From contig NZ_WOFO01000001.1 in NCBI RefSeq assembly GCF_010993705.1, positions 1,144,132 through 1,208,131 on the forward strand: DNA of 64,000 bases. Reading direction: 5' to 3'. Below the pieces are notes generated by a model. The model was not told the DNA's origin. It did not search any database and saw nothing but the letters and a program-made list of their open reading frames with translations. Origin of the DNA: Cyclobacterium sp. SYSU L10401. Lineage in GTDB: Bacteria > Bacteroidota > Bacteroidia > Cytophagales > Cyclobacteriaceae. This document shows, in pieces, positions 63,640-64,000 of the stretch. Position 1 is the first letter of the stretch. Each line of letters begins with the position of its first letter. The position numbers and the translations under genes are program-made.

Positions 63640-64000
63640 ATGAAGCCAATTGATAAGAAAGACCTGGACCAGGAAGTATTTGATCTGTACGACGATTATG
63701 CGCATAGCCGCATAGAACGCAGGGATTTTGTACAGCGCCTGTCCAAATTTGCCGTAGGCGGGCTGACCGTTTCGGCCATTATGGGCTACTTGATGCCCAA
63801 TTACGCCGCTGCCCGGCGCTATACCCAGGACGATCCCCGACTGATCTCGGAATACGTGAGCTACTCTTCGCCCAAAGGCGCTGGTACCATGAAAGGCCTG
63901 CTCACCCGTCCCAAAGACCAAAGCGGGCCCCTTCCGGGCATATTGGTGGTGCATGAAAACCGCGGCCTGAATCCCTATATCGAAGACACCGCCCATCAGG
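63640..64000 (+). CDS. Dienelactone hydrolase family protein, N-terminal part
   Basis: The gene starts at ATG 63640 and runs off the right edge after 120 codons. The N-terminus (MKPIDKKDLDQEVFDLYDDY) is followed by RRDFVQRLSKFAVGGLTVSA, a twin-arginine-like export segment, then a mature start DDPRLISEYVSYSSPKGAGT and the first strands of an alpha/beta hydrolase, GPLPGILVVHENRGLNPYIE. This VVHENRGLNPYIEDTA pattern identifies the dienelactone hydrolase family, which opens lactone rings or hydrolyses esters. The catalytic cysteine lies beyond the window. A broken copy of its start is at 62347. Confidence 0.88.
   Translation, partial: MKPIDKKDLDQEVFDLYDDYAHSRIERRDFVQRLSKFAVGGLTVSAIMGYLMPNYAAARRYTQDDPRLISEYVSYSSPKGAGTMKGLLTRPKDQSGPLPGILVVHENRGLNPYIEDTAHQ

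Overview
The window looks like the chromosome of a marine Bacteroidota, most likely a member of the Cytophagales near Cyclobacteriaceae (inference). The signs are a SusC/SusD pair, many sulfatase and polysaccharide genes, two-gene YD-repeat (RHS) loci with a tail-fibre-like leader gene, frequent 4-bp ATGA gene overlaps, TAnnTTTG-like promoter boxes and few Shine-Dalgarno sites. No rRNA, tRNA or CRISPR array was seen.

1-5 kb: the start of a Gfo/Idh/MocA oxidoreductase and an SSS-family symporter, a Uma2-family protein, a DUF4143-type ATPase and an unknown gene. 5.3-14.3 kb: a sulfated-polysaccharide cluster with a DUF6250-like protein, an iduronate-sulfatase-like lipoprotein, a frame-broken heparinase II/III-like lyase, a Kelch protein and a sulfatase/GH78 rhamnosidase fusion. 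That fusion architecture is known from ulvan utilisation loci. 14.3-19 kb: a decayed PIN toxin gene, a BlaI/BlaR1-like pair, a secreted esterase, and SRPBCC and DUF2200 genes.

19.5-29.3 kb: a transporter (DUF5690) divergent from three phosphonate-catabolism-associated enzymes (alcohol dehydrogenase, phosphonatase-like hydrolase, FAD amine oxidase), followed on the same strand by SusC and SusD and a strong terminator. Together these read as a candidate outer-membrane-to-cytoplasm route for an organophosphonate. Next come a PAP2 phosphatase, an ArnT-like glycosyltransferase, two small membrane proteins and a 3D-domain lipoprotein.

33.8-53.6 kb is an accessory region. Two homologous border sets (a 61-bp repeat and a 384-bp repeat) enclose different cargo: an AAA/TOPRIM ATPase at one, and a Bor-like lipoprotein plus a small membrane protein at the other. 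Between them lies an RHS locus with its own immunity gene, followed by two orphan toxin-tip/immunity cassettes and a fragment of a third. An hsdR fossil and a PIN toxin-antitoxin pair follow.

53.6-62.2 kb is a defence block: three genes of unknown function (a membrane-anchored protein, a multi-pass membrane protein, a tiny charged coiled coil), then a type I restriction-modification operon ordered hsdM-hsdS-KAP NTPase-hsdR with translational overlaps. hsdM and hsdR carry in-frame insertions of a palindromic intergenic repeat, and HsdR also carries a 4 x 27-bp tandem repeat. 62.3-64 kb holds decaying duplicates and the start of a dienelactone hydrolase gene.
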